64,000 bases of DNA from JAJDTQ01 sp963422385 (GTDB lineage: Bacteria; Desulfobacterota; Binatia; UBA9968; JAJDTQ01), in NCBI GenBank assembly GCA_963422385.1, contig OY729432.1, forward strand, positions 2,666,001 through 2,730,000. Reading direction: 5' to 3'. Positions 23,351 to 31,655 of this stretch are shown here, piece after piece (position 1 is the first letter of the stretch; each line of letters starts with the position of its first letter). The position numbers and the translations under genes are program-made. Under the pieces are notes generated by a model that made no database searches, was not told the origin of the DNA, and saw nothing but the letters and a program-made list of their open reading frames with translations.

Positions 23351-23695
23351 ATGGAGCAGCAGTACGAGGTGAAGCAGGACATGGTGCAGGGCGGCCGGGT
23401 GCTGCGCGCGGGGGATCGGGTCTGGCTCACGGCGCGTCAGGCGCGGTATCTGCGGTTGGGCGGGTTCATCGAGCCGGCGGCCGTGGAAGAGCCGGAAGCC
23501 GGAGACGACAGTCTGGACACGCGGGAGGACAGGATTCGTGCGGCCATTGGGCGGCTGGACGCGGGAGCGGATGGGCATTGGACCGGGGACGGGCGGCCGG
23601 AGGTGCGGGCGTTGCGCGAGCACGGGGCGCCTGGGGACCTGAGCGCCAGGGAGCGTGATGATGTGTGGGCGGCGCTCCAGGCCGGGAGAGCATGA
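23351..23695 (+). CDS. small tail-region protein, paralog of the post-capsid protein
   Basis: 114 residues. N-terminal beta stretch (YEVKQDMVQGGRVLRAGDRV), then REDRIRAAIGRL, PEVRALREHG and LSARERDDVWAAL, the same plan and C-terminal motif as the protein at 20336-20722. Two diverged copies in one phage suggest an old duplication. Function unknown. Confidence 0.6.
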   Translation: MEQQYEVKQDMVQGGRVLRAGDRVWLTARQARYLRLGGFIEPAAVEEPEAGDDSLDTREDRIRAAIGRLDAGADGHWTGDGRPEVRALREHGAPGDLSARERDDVWAALQAGRA

Positions 23696-24033
23696 CCGGG
23701 ATGAACGCTTCGACGGGCGGCTTGCTGGATGGGGTGGATCATCTGAGGCAGTCGATCCGGGATATTCTGACCACGCCGGTGGGGAGCCGGGTGATGCGGC
23801 GGGACTACGGCTCGCGGCTGTTCGAGTTGGTGGATGCACCGTTGGACGGGGGCACGCTGGTGGAGATCTACGCGGCCACGGCCGACGCCTTGGCGCGGTG
23901 GGAGCCGCGGTTCCGGTTGACGCGGGTGCAGGCGGGCGCGGCGCCGGGGGGGAGCGGCCAGGTGGTGTTGGAGCTTGAGGGGGAGTACCTGCCGGACGGC
24001 CGGGCGCTGCGTCTGGAGGGAGTGCTGGTGTGA
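23692..24033 (+). CDS. baseplate protein (P2 gpW / T4 gp25-like)
   Basis: 113 residues of the GPW/gp25 family: LRQSIRDILTTPVGSRVMRR, DYGSRLFELVD and an EPRF-like motif in RWEPRFRLTRV. It is a baseplate wedge part that helps trigger sheath contraction. ATGA overlap with the gene before it. Confidence 0.9.
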   Translation: MTGMNASTGGLLDGVDHLRQSIRDILTTPVGSRVMRRDYGSRLFELVDAPLDGGTLVEIYAATADALARWEPRFRLTRVQAGAAPGGSGQVVLELEGEYLPDGRALRLEGVLV

Positions 24034-24923
24034 GCGGACAGATCGACTTGTCGCAACTGTCGGCGCCCGATGTGGTGGAGGCGTTGGACTACGAGCGGAT
24101 CCTCTCGGCCATGACCGGGGAGTTGCGGTTGCGCTGGCCGGAGTACGATGCGGGCGGGCTGGAGAGCGAGCCGCTGCAGAAGCTGCTGGAGGTGTGTGCG
24201 TACCGGGAGTTGCTGTTGCGGCAGCGGGTGAACGAGGCGGCGCGGGCTATCATGCTGGCGTTTGCGAGGGGGAGCGACCTGGACCACCTGGCGGCCTTGA
24301 TGGGGATAGAACGGCAGGTGGTGGATGCGGGGGACCCGCAGGCGACGCCAGTGGTGCCGCCCACCTACGAGAGCGACGAGCGGCTGCGGCGCCGGGTACA
24401 GATGGCGCCGGAGGCGTGGACGTCGGCGGGGTCGGTGGGGGCGTACCGGGCAGTGGCGTTGGGGGCGGATCCGCGTGTGCGCGATGTATCGGTGACCTCG
24501 CCCCGGCCGGGGGAGGTGGAAGTGCGGGTGCTGGCAGACACGGCGTCGGGCAGTGCCGATGAGGCCCAGGGTCTGCTGGATGCGGTGACGGCGGCGTTGG
24601 ACTCGGAGCGGGCGCGTCCCTTGACGGACACGGTGCGGGTGTTGGGGGCGGATATCGTGGAGTACGAGGTGGCGGCGGAGATCACGGTTGAATCGGGGCC
24701 GGACGCCGAGGCGGTGCGGGGTGCTTCGGAGGCTTCGGTGCGGACCCGGGCCAGGGAGTTGGAGGGTCTGGGGCGTCCGCTGGCCCGGAGCGCGCTGATC
24801 GCGGCGCTGCACGTGGCCGGGGTGGCGAAGGCGGTGCTGGCGAAGCCGGCGCAGGACCTGGCGGCGAGCGCGGCGCAATCGACGCACGCCGTGTCTTTCA
24901 CGGTGGGGATCGCCAATGGCTGA
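24030..24923 (+). CDS. baseplate J protein (P2 gpJ-like)
   Basis: 297 residues matching the baseplate J/gp47 family: YRELLLRQRVNEAARAIMLA, GSDLDHLAALMGIER, PPTYESDERLRRRVQ, then beta domains with VSVTSPRPGEVEVRVL. It forms the baseplate wedge with W and I. Four-base overlaps to both neighbours. Confidence 0.9.
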   Translation: MSGQIDLSQLSAPDVVEALDYERILSAMTGELRLRWPEYDAGGLESEPLQKLLEVCAYRELLLRQRVNEAARAIMLAFARGSDLDHLAALMGIERQVVDAGDPQATPVVPPTYESDERLRRRVQMAPEAWTSAGSVGAYRAVALGADPRVRDVSVTSPRPGEVEVRVLADTASGSADEAQGLLDAVTAALDSERARPLTDTVRVLGADIVEYEVAAEITVESGPDAEAVRGASEASVRTRARELEGLGRPLARSALIAALHVAGVAKAVLAKPAQDLAASAAQSTHAVSFTVGIANG

Positions 24924-25998
24924 GGTGTTGCTGCCGCCCAACGCCACGGAGTTGGAGCGGGTCTTGGAGCAGTCCACGGCGCGGCTGGCACAGGCGCCGG
25001 CGCCGCTGCGGGAGTTGTGGCGGCCCGAGGCGTGTCCGGCTGGCCTGCTGCCCTGGCTGGCCTGGGGGCTGTCGGTGGACGAGTGGGACCCGGACTGGCC
25101 CGAGGAGGTGAAGCGGGGGGCCATCGCGGAGTCGGTGGAGCTTCACCGGCGCAAGGGCACGGTGTGGGCGGTGAAGGCGGTGCTGGATCGGATCGGCGCG
25201 CTCTACGACCTCACGGAGCTCACCGGCGTCGATCACCACCGGATGGCCATCGACATCCACAACAGCAACCGGTTGTTGACGACGAAGCTAAAAGGGATTC
25301 GGGCGCAGATCGACACGGCCAAGCGGGCCTCGGTGCACTACGTTCTGACGCTTCAGTCCGGCCTGGAGGGGTCGATTCTGGTGGCTGGGGGGATGGGCGC
25401 GGCCTCGGTGTGCACCGCGCCTCTGTCGTTGACCGTCCGCACCCGGGATCCGCAGACGCCGGTCAGGGCGTCCGTATTTGGAAGTGCGGTGCCGGTCACA
25501 GCGGACGGAAGTTCGGGAGTGTGGTGGCGGGGGACGCTGCGGTTGGCGGCGGACGGTAATACGGTGTCGCTGGTGGGCCATACGCAGGCAGTGCAGCAGC
25601 CGCCGCTCCCGAAGGCGCTGTTCAGTTGGCGGCCTTCCTCGCGCCGTTACATCGCCGAGATTCGGCTATCGACACAACAAGGCGGCAGCGCCCACGTCTT
25701 CCTCGGGGGCCGCAGCAAGGAGTTCAGCGACGCGGCCGAGGCGGACACGCGCTGGGCGCTGCGGTTCGGTCCGCGGCAGGCGGTGTTCCGGCTCAATGAC
25801 CCGGACCGGCTACATGCCTACCGGATGACCGGGCTGGGGGCCGGGTTCGTGGCCCTGGTCCAGGCGGTACTCGACGCCGGAGATCCGGTCGGGGGGGTGA
25901 CGCTGGCAGTGCTCGACGGCGGGGCGGACTCGTTGGTAGATGTCGCTGCGCTGACCGCGGTTCTCGATGATCCGGTGGTCCGGGAGCACCAGGCATGA
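24916..25998 (+). CDS. tail protein I (P2 gpI-like) with C-terminal extension
   Basis: 360 residues. The first 170 are typical gpI: LPPNATELERVLEQS, PAGLLPWLAWGLSVDEWDP, AIAESVELHRRKGTVWAV. The remaining 190 are an unrelated beta-rich domain (VWWRGTLRLAADGNTVSL, AHVFLGGRSKEF) of unknown role, making it nearly twice the usual length (P2 I is about 176). The extension may anchor the fibres encoded just downstream. Confidence 0.85.
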   Translation: MAEVLLPPNATELERVLEQSTARLAQAPAPLRELWRPEACPAGLLPWLAWGLSVDEWDPDWPEEVKRGAIAESVELHRRKGTVWAVKAVLDRIGALYDLTELTGVDHHRMAIDIHNSNRLLTTKLKGIRAQIDTAKRASVHYVLTLQSGLEGSILVAGGMGAASVCTAPLSLTVRTRDPQTPVRASVFGSAVPVTADGSSGVWWRGTLRLAADGNTVSLVGHTQAVQQPPLPKALFSWRPSSRRYIAEIRLSTQQGGSAHVFLGGRSKEFSDAAEADTRWALRFGPRQAVFRLNDPDRLHAYRMTGLGAGFVALVQAVLDAGDPVGGVTLAVLDGGADSLVDVAALTAVLDDPVVREHQA

Positions 25999-27485
25999 TG
26001 CGGCTGACCACAGCGGGCCGGGCGGCCATGGCGGACGCCGCCAACCGCAGCGTCAGGGCGGTGCGGCTGGTGAGGATGGAGTTGGGCGACGGCACTGGCC
26101 CCGGGGGCGCGGACGACGATTCGCGGACCGAACTGCGCAGCCTGCGGGACAGCGCCGCGCTGACCGGTTCTGGTGCGGTGGCCGGTCGGTTGGCGGTGCG
26201 GGCCGATTTCACCAGCGCGAACGCCTATCCGGTGACCGAGGTGGGCATCCTGGCGACCATTGGCGCTGACGGCGATGAGTTCCTGTTCGCTTACTGGGCC
26301 ACGCCCCTGGCCGAAGGCGCGGTGGGCGCCAAGGCCGCGGACACCCGGCTGGTGGTGGCCGCCGTGATGGAGATGGCTGCGGCCCACGCCGACTTGTCCG
26401 TGGACGTGGAGCCGGACGCGTACCTGGCGCCGGCCGCGTACGCCACGCTGCGCGACACGCCGGATGCCGTTACCGCCCAGGCATGGGTGCGGGGCAACAC
26501 CGCGGGTGACGGTCTGGAGTTCGCGGACCTGCCAGACGCCACGGCCGTGGTCAAGGGGATTTCCATACGGGCCACGGACCAGCAGGCCGCAGCCGGCCAA
26601 GACACGGACTCCACCCTCTCACCCTATCAGTTGCGCTACGCCATTCCGGTGGTGGCCACCGAGTCCGGGCTGCCCAAGGCGCCGCGGCTGGCGCCGTTCC
26701 GTATCTACTGGATCCACGACTACACTGACACCGGCTTTCCGGCTCTGGCCTTGGCTCAGGGAAATGACTGGGACTTCTCGCCCTCCTATAGGGCTTATCC
26801 TTGGGCGACGGAAACGGTTCGCGGTCTGGTCCGGCGCGCCACCCGGGCGCAGGCCGACACCGGCGCCGACGCCGAGCGGTACATGACCCCGGCGCTGGTG
26901 GAGCGTCGGATCGACGCTGCGGTGGCCGGGCTGGTGGACGGAGCGCCGGAGGGGTTGGACACGCTGGCCGAGTTGGCCGCAGCGCTGGGCAACGACAAGA
27001 AGTTCGCCGCCACCATGAACGCGGCCCTGGTTGCCAGGCTCGACCGGAAGCAGGTGGACGCCCGCATTGCGGCCGCGCTCCCCAGCCGGGGCGAGAGGGG
27101 CGGCAAGCCGGCACACTCATGGTCAGGCACGAGACTGCGGTTCCAGAACGCGGACGGCACCTGGGGCGGCTATGTGGACATTGAAGGGCCTGAAGGCGAC
27201 CCCGGCTCCATGGGCGGCAAGCCGGCGCACTCATGGTTGGGCACGAGATTGCGGTTTCAGAACGCGGACGGCACCTGGGGCGGCTATGTGGACATTGAAG
27301 GGCCTGAAGGCGACCCCGGCGATCCGGGGGGCAGATCGGCGCACCAATGGTCCGGCACCAGCGTCCGGTTCCAGAACGCGGACGGCACCTGGGGCAGCTA
27401 TGTGAATTTCCTAGGCTCGGCAGGACCCGACTACGACAACAGCGACGACAGCATCGGCCAAGGTGACCCAGGATGGGATTCTTGA
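25995..27485 (+). CDS. tail fibre 1 with collagen-like repeat region
   Basis: 496 residues. The N-terminal 140 resemble baseplate-binding fibre domains (MRLTTAGRAAMADAANRS, FTSANAYPVTEVGILA). The middle (about 150-365) is shared almost base for base with the next gene. Residues from about 366 carry three repeats of some 37 residues (AHSW.GTRLRFQNADGTWG.YV) linked by Gly-X-Y stretches, a form common in trimeric fibres. It ends in an acidic tail. It should bind the host surface. Confidence 0.85.
   Translation: MMRLTTAGRAAMADAANRSVRAVRLVRMELGDGTGPGGADDDSRTELRSLRDSAALTGSGAVAGRLAVRADFTSANAYPVTEVGILATIGADGDEFLFAYWATPLAEGAVGAKAADTRLVVAAVMEMAAAHADLSVDVEPDAYLAPAAYATLRDTPDAVTAQAWVRGNTAGDGLEFADLPDATAVVKGISIRATDQQAAAGQDTDSTLSPYQLRYAIPVVATESGLPKAPRLAPFRIYWIHDYTDTGFPALALAQGNDWDFSPSYRAYPWATETVRGLVRRATRAQADTGADAERYMTPALVERRIDAAVAGLVDGAPEGLDTLAELAAALGNDKKFAATMNAALVARLDRKQVDARIAAALPSRGERGGKPAHSWSGTRLRFQNADGTWGGYVDIEGPEGDPGSMGGKPAHSWLGTRLRFQNADGTWGGYVDIEGPEGDPGDPGGRSAHQWSGTSVRFQNADGTWGSYVNFLGSAGPDYDNSDDSIGQGDPGWDS
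26449..27090 (+). repeat. 642-bp direct repeat, copy in fibre 1
   Basis: Matches 27962-28603 at a fixed offset of 1513 bp. I found two differences (ACT/GCT in the DY-TDTG segment and ACG/ACA before CTGGCC), so about 99.7 percent identity, while the flanking fibre regions have clearly diverged. Confidence 0.9.
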
Positions 27486-27510
27486 TTCATGAGATACGGG
27501 GGTTCCGTCC

Positions 27511-29565
27511 ATGCGCCTGACTGACGCGGGCCGGGCCGCTCTGGCTGACGGCGCCAACCGCCGGACCCAGGCCGTGCAGTTGGTGGAGATGGTGATCGGC
27601 GACGGCACCGGTCCCGGAGGCGCCGCTGACGACTCGCGCACCGACCTGCGCAGCGCGCGCGAGAGCGCGCCCCTGACCGGCTCCACCTCGGTGGCGGGCC
27701 GGCTGGCGGTGCAGGCCGACTTCACCAGCGCACGCGCTTACAAGGTCACCGAGGTCGGCATCCGCGCCAGGGTCGGCGCCAGCGGCGCTGCGTTCCTGTT
27801 CGCTTACTGGACCGCGCCCTCGGCCGACGATGCCGCGGCCACCAAGATCACGGATACCCGGCTGGTGGTCTCCGTGGTGATGGAGATCGCTGCGGCCAGC
27901 GCCGCTCTGTCGGTCAACGTGACGCCGGCCGTGCATCTGGGCCCGGACACCTTCGTTGCATTGCGCGACACGCCGGATGCCGTTACCGCCCAGGCATGGG
28001 TGCGGGGCAACACCGCGGGTGACGGTCTGGAGTTCGCGGACCTGCCAGACGCCACGGCCGTGGTCAAGGGGATTTCCATACGGGCCACGGACCAGCAGGC
28101 CGCAGCCGGCCAAGACACGGACTCCACCCTCTCACCCTATCAGTTGCGCTACGCCATTCCGGTGGTGGCCACCGAGTCCGGGCTGCCCAAGGCGCCGCGG
28201 CTGGCGCCGTTCCGTATCTACTGGATCCACGACTACGCTGACACCGGCTTTCCGGCTCTGGCCTTGGCTCAGGGAAATGACTGGGACTTCTCGCCCTCCT
28301 ATAGGGCTTATCCTTGGGCGACGGAAACGGTTCGCGGTCTGGTCCGGCGCGCCACCCGGGCGCAGGCCGACACCGGCGCCGACGCCGAGCGGTACATGAC
28401 CCCGGCGCTGGTGGAGCGTCGGATCGACGCTGCGGTGGCCGGGCTGGTGGACGGAGCGCCGGAGGGGTTGGACACACTGGCCGAGTTGGCCGCAGCGCTG
28501 GGCAACGACAAGAAGTTCGCCGCCACCATGAACGCGGCCCTGGTTGCCAGGCTCGACCGGAAGCAGGTGGACGCCCGCATTGCGGCCGCGCTCCCCAGCC
28601 GGGACAGCCTCAAGGGCGGCAAGCCGGCGCACTCATGGTCGGGCATGAGACTGCGGTTCCAGAACCCGAACGGAGGCTGGGGCGGCTACGTAGACCTCGA
28701 AGGGCGCAAGGGCGGCACCGGCCCCAAGGGCAGCAGGCCGGCGCACTCATGGTCGGGCACGAGACTGCGGTTCCAGAACCCGAACGGCACTTGGGGCGGC
28801 TACGTGGACCTCGAAGGGGGCAAGGGCGACAAAGGCCGCACCGGCCCCAAGGGCGGCAAGCCGGCGCACTCATGGTCGGGCACGAGACTGCGGTTCCAGA
28901 ACCCGAACGGCACTTGGGGCGCTTATGTGGACCTCGAAGGACCCAGCGGCAACTCCAGCGGCGGCGGGACCGACGATCCCTGCTTTGCCCTCTCGACGCT
29001 GGTGCTGATGGGCGACGGCGTGACCGTGAGGCCCGTAGGGGACGTTCAGGTGGGAGACTACCTGGCCTCGCCCGACGGGCCGCGCGAGGTGGTGGCGCTC
29101 GATACCGGTCCGGGACTTCACGACACGGTGGTGATCGAGGTCGCTGCCGGCGGGCGCACCCTGGAAGTGGTGTGCACGCCCAACCACCGGTTCCTGACTC
29201 CGGGCGGCGGTTGGGCCTGCGTGACGCCGTGGCCGTCCTGCAAGCGCCGCCGGGTATGGCGGCCTGTGGTAGACCGCAGCGGCCGGCGGGAGCGGTGGCA
29301 GCGCCACCGGGTCATGGACCGGGAGCGATTGGAGACGGGCACCGCGGTCAAGGTGCTCTCGGTTGGTGGTCTGCACCTGGCCGGTCAAGTTCAGGGGGTG
29401 CGACCCGGCCCCCGGTTGCGGGTGGTGTCGCCCATCACCGGCGGGATCCTCTACGTGGGCGGCGGCATCGCGGCCTCCGCGGGCCATGCGCCGCAGACCG
29501 CGTCCATGGGGCGAGGAGCGGACGTGGCTGATTTCTTCCGGGCGGCTGTGGGCGGGCGCGTATGA
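27511..29565 (+). CDS. tail fibre 2 with C-terminal Hint domain
   Basis: 684 residues. The layout repeats fibre 1: N-terminal attachment domain (diverged), near-identical middle, three AHSWSGTRLRFQNPNG-type repeats with collagen-like linkers (GGKGDKGRTGPKG). After a Gly/Ser linker a Hint (hedgehog/intein) domain begins at Cys491: CFALSTLVLMGDG, V..VGDYLASPDG and TPNHRFLT (block B His). Hint domains form a thioester at the first Cys and can cleave or link proteins. No C-terminal HN splice motif is seen, so splicing is unlikely. The domain might release or attach the fibre tip. Confidence 0.85.
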   Translation: MRLTDAGRAALADGANRRTQAVQLVEMVIGDGTGPGGAADDSRTDLRSARESAPLTGSTSVAGRLAVQADFTSARAYKVTEVGIRARVGASGAAFLFAYWTAPSADDAAATKITDTRLVVSVVMEIAAASAALSVNVTPAVHLGPDTFVALRDTPDAVTAQAWVRGNTAGDGLEFADLPDATAVVKGISIRATDQQAAAGQDTDSTLSPYQLRYAIPVVATESGLPKAPRLAPFRIYWIHDYADTGFPALALAQGNDWDFSPSYRAYPWATETVRGLVRRATRAQADTGADAERYMTPALVERRIDAAVAGLVDGAPEGLDTLAELAAALGNDKKFAATMNAALVARLDRKQVDARIAAALPSRDSLKGGKPAHSWSGMRLRFQNPNGGWGGYVDLEGRKGGTGPKGSRPAHSWSGTRLRFQNPNGTWGGYVDLEGGKGDKGRTGPKGGKPAHSWSGTRLRFQNPNGTWGAYVDLEGPSGNSSGGGTDDPCFALSTLVLMGDGVTVRPVGDVQVGDYLASPDGPREVVALDTGPGLHDTVVIEVAAGGRTLEVVCTPNHRFLTPGGGWACVTPWPSCKRRRVWRPVVDRSGRRERWQRHRVMDRERLETGTAVKVLSVGGLHLAGQVQGVRPGPRLRVVSPITGGILYVGGGIAASAGHAPQTASMGRGADVADFFRAAVGGRV
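27962..28603 (+). repeat. 642-bp direct repeat, copy in fibre 2
   Basis: Partner of 26449-27090. Recombination between the copies would delete 1,513 bp and leave one hybrid fibre carrying the N-terminus of fibre 1 and the Hint end of fibre 2. Confidence 0.9.
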
Positions 29566-30305
29566 ACATCCCAAGAGTAGAAAGAGTCGAGAGGCACGGC
29601 TCGTGGCCGGCGCTCCCCGGGTGGTCGGAACTGCACGTGGCGGCGGCCTACGGGGACCTGGAGCGGGTGCAGGCGCTCTTGGCGGCCAAGGCGGACCCGG
29701 ACGCGCGGCAGGGCCAGGACGGTCCGACGCCGATCTTCGGCCCCTGCCGATACGGGCACCTGGAGGTGGTGCAGGCGCTGCTCAAAGCCGGCGCCAACCC
29801 AAGGGCGGTCCAGCACGGCGGCGGACAGCCCATCAATGTGGCGGCTCAGTACGGGCATGTTGAGGTGGTGAAAGTGCTGCTGGCCGCGGGCGCCGATGTA
29901 GACGCGGCCCGGAACAACGGCCGGCGGGCAGTCCACGGGGCTGCGCGCTTCGGCTACGTGGATATGCTCGGGGTGCTGCTGGCCGCGGGCGCCGACAAGG
30001 ACCCGCTCAACGCCGGCGGATGGACCCCGGTGGCCATCGCCGCGTGGTTCGGCTGGTGGCAGTTCTGCGAGGCCATGGCCGCGGCCGGCGCCGACCTGGA
30101 ACTGCGCAACAAGCGCGGGGACACCGCACTTTTGGGGGCCGCCAGAAGGGGCAAGACCCTGGCCGCAGCCGCGCTACTGCGCGCCGGCGCCAGGCACGAC
30201 GTGAGCGATGCCGAGAATCGCACCCCGCTGGATCTGGCCGAGGCCCGCGGCCACGTGAGATTGGTCGCCGAGATTCATGACGCCGTCAGGAGGTTATCAT
30301 CGTGA
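29562..30305 (+). CDS. ankyrin-repeat protein
   Basis: 247 residues made almost wholly of about seven ankyrin repeats (WSELHVAAAYGDLERVQALL, INVAAQYGHVEVVKVLLAAG, TALLGAARRGKTLAAAALLR). Ankyrin repeats bind other proteins and are frequent in symbiont effectors. No signal peptide or membrane segment is seen. It overlaps the end of the Hint fibre by 4 bases and the next gene by 4, so it is made with the tail and lysis genes. Ankyrin proteins are known in phages of sponge symbionts (ankyphages) and of Wolbachia; a role towards a eukaryote host is inference. Confidence 0.9.
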   Translation: MNIPRVERVERHGSWPALPGWSELHVAAAYGDLERVQALLAAKADPDARQGQDGPTPIFGPCRYGHLEVVQALLKAGANPRAVQHGGGQPINVAAQYGHVEVVKVLLAAGADVDAARNNGRRAVHGAARFGYVDMLGVLLAAGADKDPLNAGGWTPVAIAAWFGWWQFCEAMAAAGADLELRNKRGDTALLGAARRGKTLAAAALLRAGARHDVSDAENRTPLDLAEARGHVRLVAEIHDAVRRLSS

Positions 30306-30685
30306 GACCATCTGTCTTCTACCTTTGCAGCTTGTCGCTGCTGACTCTGCTGCTCGCGGCCTTCGGCCCCTCCCCGGCCTGGGCCATGGAGGGGTCCAGA
30401 TTCCTCTCCGGAGACGGGGCCCTCGGGCCGGTGCTTGACTCGGTCATCTTTGCCGGCATCGCCTTCGGCGTGGCCGTGCTGCTGCTTTGGGCGCTCTGCA
30501 AGACGCGGTTGCAGCAGGTGGTGATTCCACAGTTTGACGAGTTGGAGTTGATCTCGGCCAAGCACAAGCAAGGCAAGTCCATTGACCAGGCAGAAGCCAT
30601 TTTCGCCCTGGCCTGCGCGATCAACGGCGGGCTCAGGATTTGCGGTGTGCTGTTTCTGGTCACCCTGCTGGCGGTGTTCCTGTGA
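30302..30685 (+). CDS. membrane protein of the lysis block (holin candidate)
   Basis: 127 residues: an N-terminal hydrophobic or signal segment (CSLSLLTLLLAAFGPSPAWA), a second membrane helix (SVIFAGIAFGVAVLLLWALC), a charged loop and a third helix at the very end (ICGVLFLVTLLAVFL). Size, topology and place just before a lysin suggest a holin. The GTG start overlaps the previous stop (GTGA). Confidence 0.6.
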   Translation: MRPSVFYLCSLSLLTLLLAAFGPSPAWAMEGSRFLSGDGALGPVLDSVIFAGIAFGVAVLLLWALCKTRLQQVVIPQFDELELISAKHKQGKSIDQAEAIFALACAINGGLRICGVLFLVTLLAVFL

Positions 30686-31287
30686 GAAGGATACTCACCA
30701 TAGCTCTCGCGGCGTCTGTCTGGCTTGCGGCGGCGCCGCAGGCCCAGGCGCGTATGAGAAGCTCATGCCGGGCGCCGGGCGTCACCAGCGCCTACGACCT
30801 GGAGATCAGGGCTGCGGCCCGCCGCTACCTGCCGCGGCCGTACAAGGCCCATCCGTGTCTGCTCAAGAGCCAGTTCTACGTGGAATCCCGGCTCGACCCG
30901 AAGGCGGTGTCGCCGGCCGGGGCCATGGGCGTCGCCCAGATCATGCCCGGGACACTCCAGGAGGTGCGGCGCCGGGACCGGATCCCGGGCAGCGCGTTCA
31001 GCGCCCGCACCTCCATCCGCGCCGGCGCCGCCTACATGGCCCGGCAGCTTCGGGTGTGGTGGGCGCCGCGCCCGGCCGAGTGCCGCATCGAGTTGGCCTG
31101 GGCGTCCTATAACGCGGGCGCGGGCAACATCATCGAGGCGCAGCGCAAGAGCGGCGGCAGGCGCTGCTGGGACGGCATCGGGCCGCATCTTTACAAGGTC
31201 ACCGGCCGTCACTCGGCCGAGACCCTGGGCTATGTCTCCCGCATCTGGGCGGCGTGGCGCAGACTCAAGGGGCTGACCGTGGAGTGA
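30682..31287 (+). CDS. phage lysin: secreted SLT-type lytic transglycosylase
   Basis: 201 residues with a signal peptide (ILTIALAASVWLAAAPQAQA) and a lysozyme-like transglycosylase domain: catalytic Glu in SQFYVESRLDPKAVSPAGAM, MGVAQIMPGT, and WASYNAGAGNI. It cleaves glycan strands of peptidoglycan for host lysis or entry. The GTG start overlaps the upstream stop; a signal peptide implies Sec export without need of a large holin pore. Confidence 0.85.
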   Translation: MRRILTIALAASVWLAAAPQAQARMRSSCRAPGVTSAYDLEIRAAARRYLPRPYKAHPCLLKSQFYVESRLDPKAVSPAGAMGVAQIMPGTLQEVRRRDRIPGSAFSARTSIRAGAAYMARQLRVWWAPRPAECRIELAWASYNAGAGNIIEAQRKSGGRRCWDGIGPHLYKVTGRHSAETLGYVSRIWAAWRRLKGLTVE

Positions 31288-31289
31288 GC

Positions 31290-31655
31290 ATGTTCGGGTT
31301 GCTCTTGAAGATGGTTCTAAGGGGCGGCAGCAGGCTCGCGGTCAGCGCGGGCCTGCTGCCCTTGCTGGGCGCAGGGCCCATTGCAGCGTCCGCGTTTCTG
31401 GCCCACTCCACCCACGCCATCAAGGCGGCCGCCGCCGCCCGGGTGGAGCTCCGCCGGCTGGCCGAGATCGCAGAACAGAACCGGGCCGCAGCCCACCGCT
31501 ACAAGGCCGGCATGGCCGCCGCCCGCATGGCTTCGAAAGAGGCGGCGCAGCGAGCGGCTAGGGCCCAGGAGGCCATGCGGCAGGCCCGTGAGCGGGTGAT
31601 GGCCCTGCCGCAAAGCGGGACCGGACCGTGCCCCACAGACTGCAGGCTGCCGTGA
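31290..31655 (+). CDS. inner-membrane spanin-like protein (Rz-like)
   Basis: 121 residues: N-terminal membrane segment (LAVSAGLLPLLGAGPIAASA) then an Ala/Arg-rich coiled coil (ARVELRRLAEIAEQNRAAAH) extending to the end. This matches the i-spanin plan that bridges the periplasm with an outer-membrane lipoprotein. Start ATG 31290 is 3 bases after the lysin stop, and its stop overlaps the next ATG. Confidence 0.65.
   Translation: MFGLLLKMVLRGGSRLAVSAGLLPLLGAGPIAASAFLAHSTHAIKAAAAARVELRRLAEIAEQNRAAAHRYKAGMAAARMASKEAAQRAARAQEAMRQARERVMALPQSGTGPCPTDCRLP

Noticed and set aside
27100..28950. CRISPR-like spaced repeats
   Set aside because: The periodic units are in-frame protein repeats of the tail fibres, not short palindromic repeats with unique spacers.
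25995..29565. Diversity-generating retroelement acting on the fibres
   Set aside because: No reverse transcriptase gene and no adenine-biased template/variable pair; the two copies differ by only two bases.
28981..29565. True splicing intein in fibre 2
   Set aside because: No downstream extein and no C-terminal HN splice motif; a Hint domain of the cleaving type fits better.
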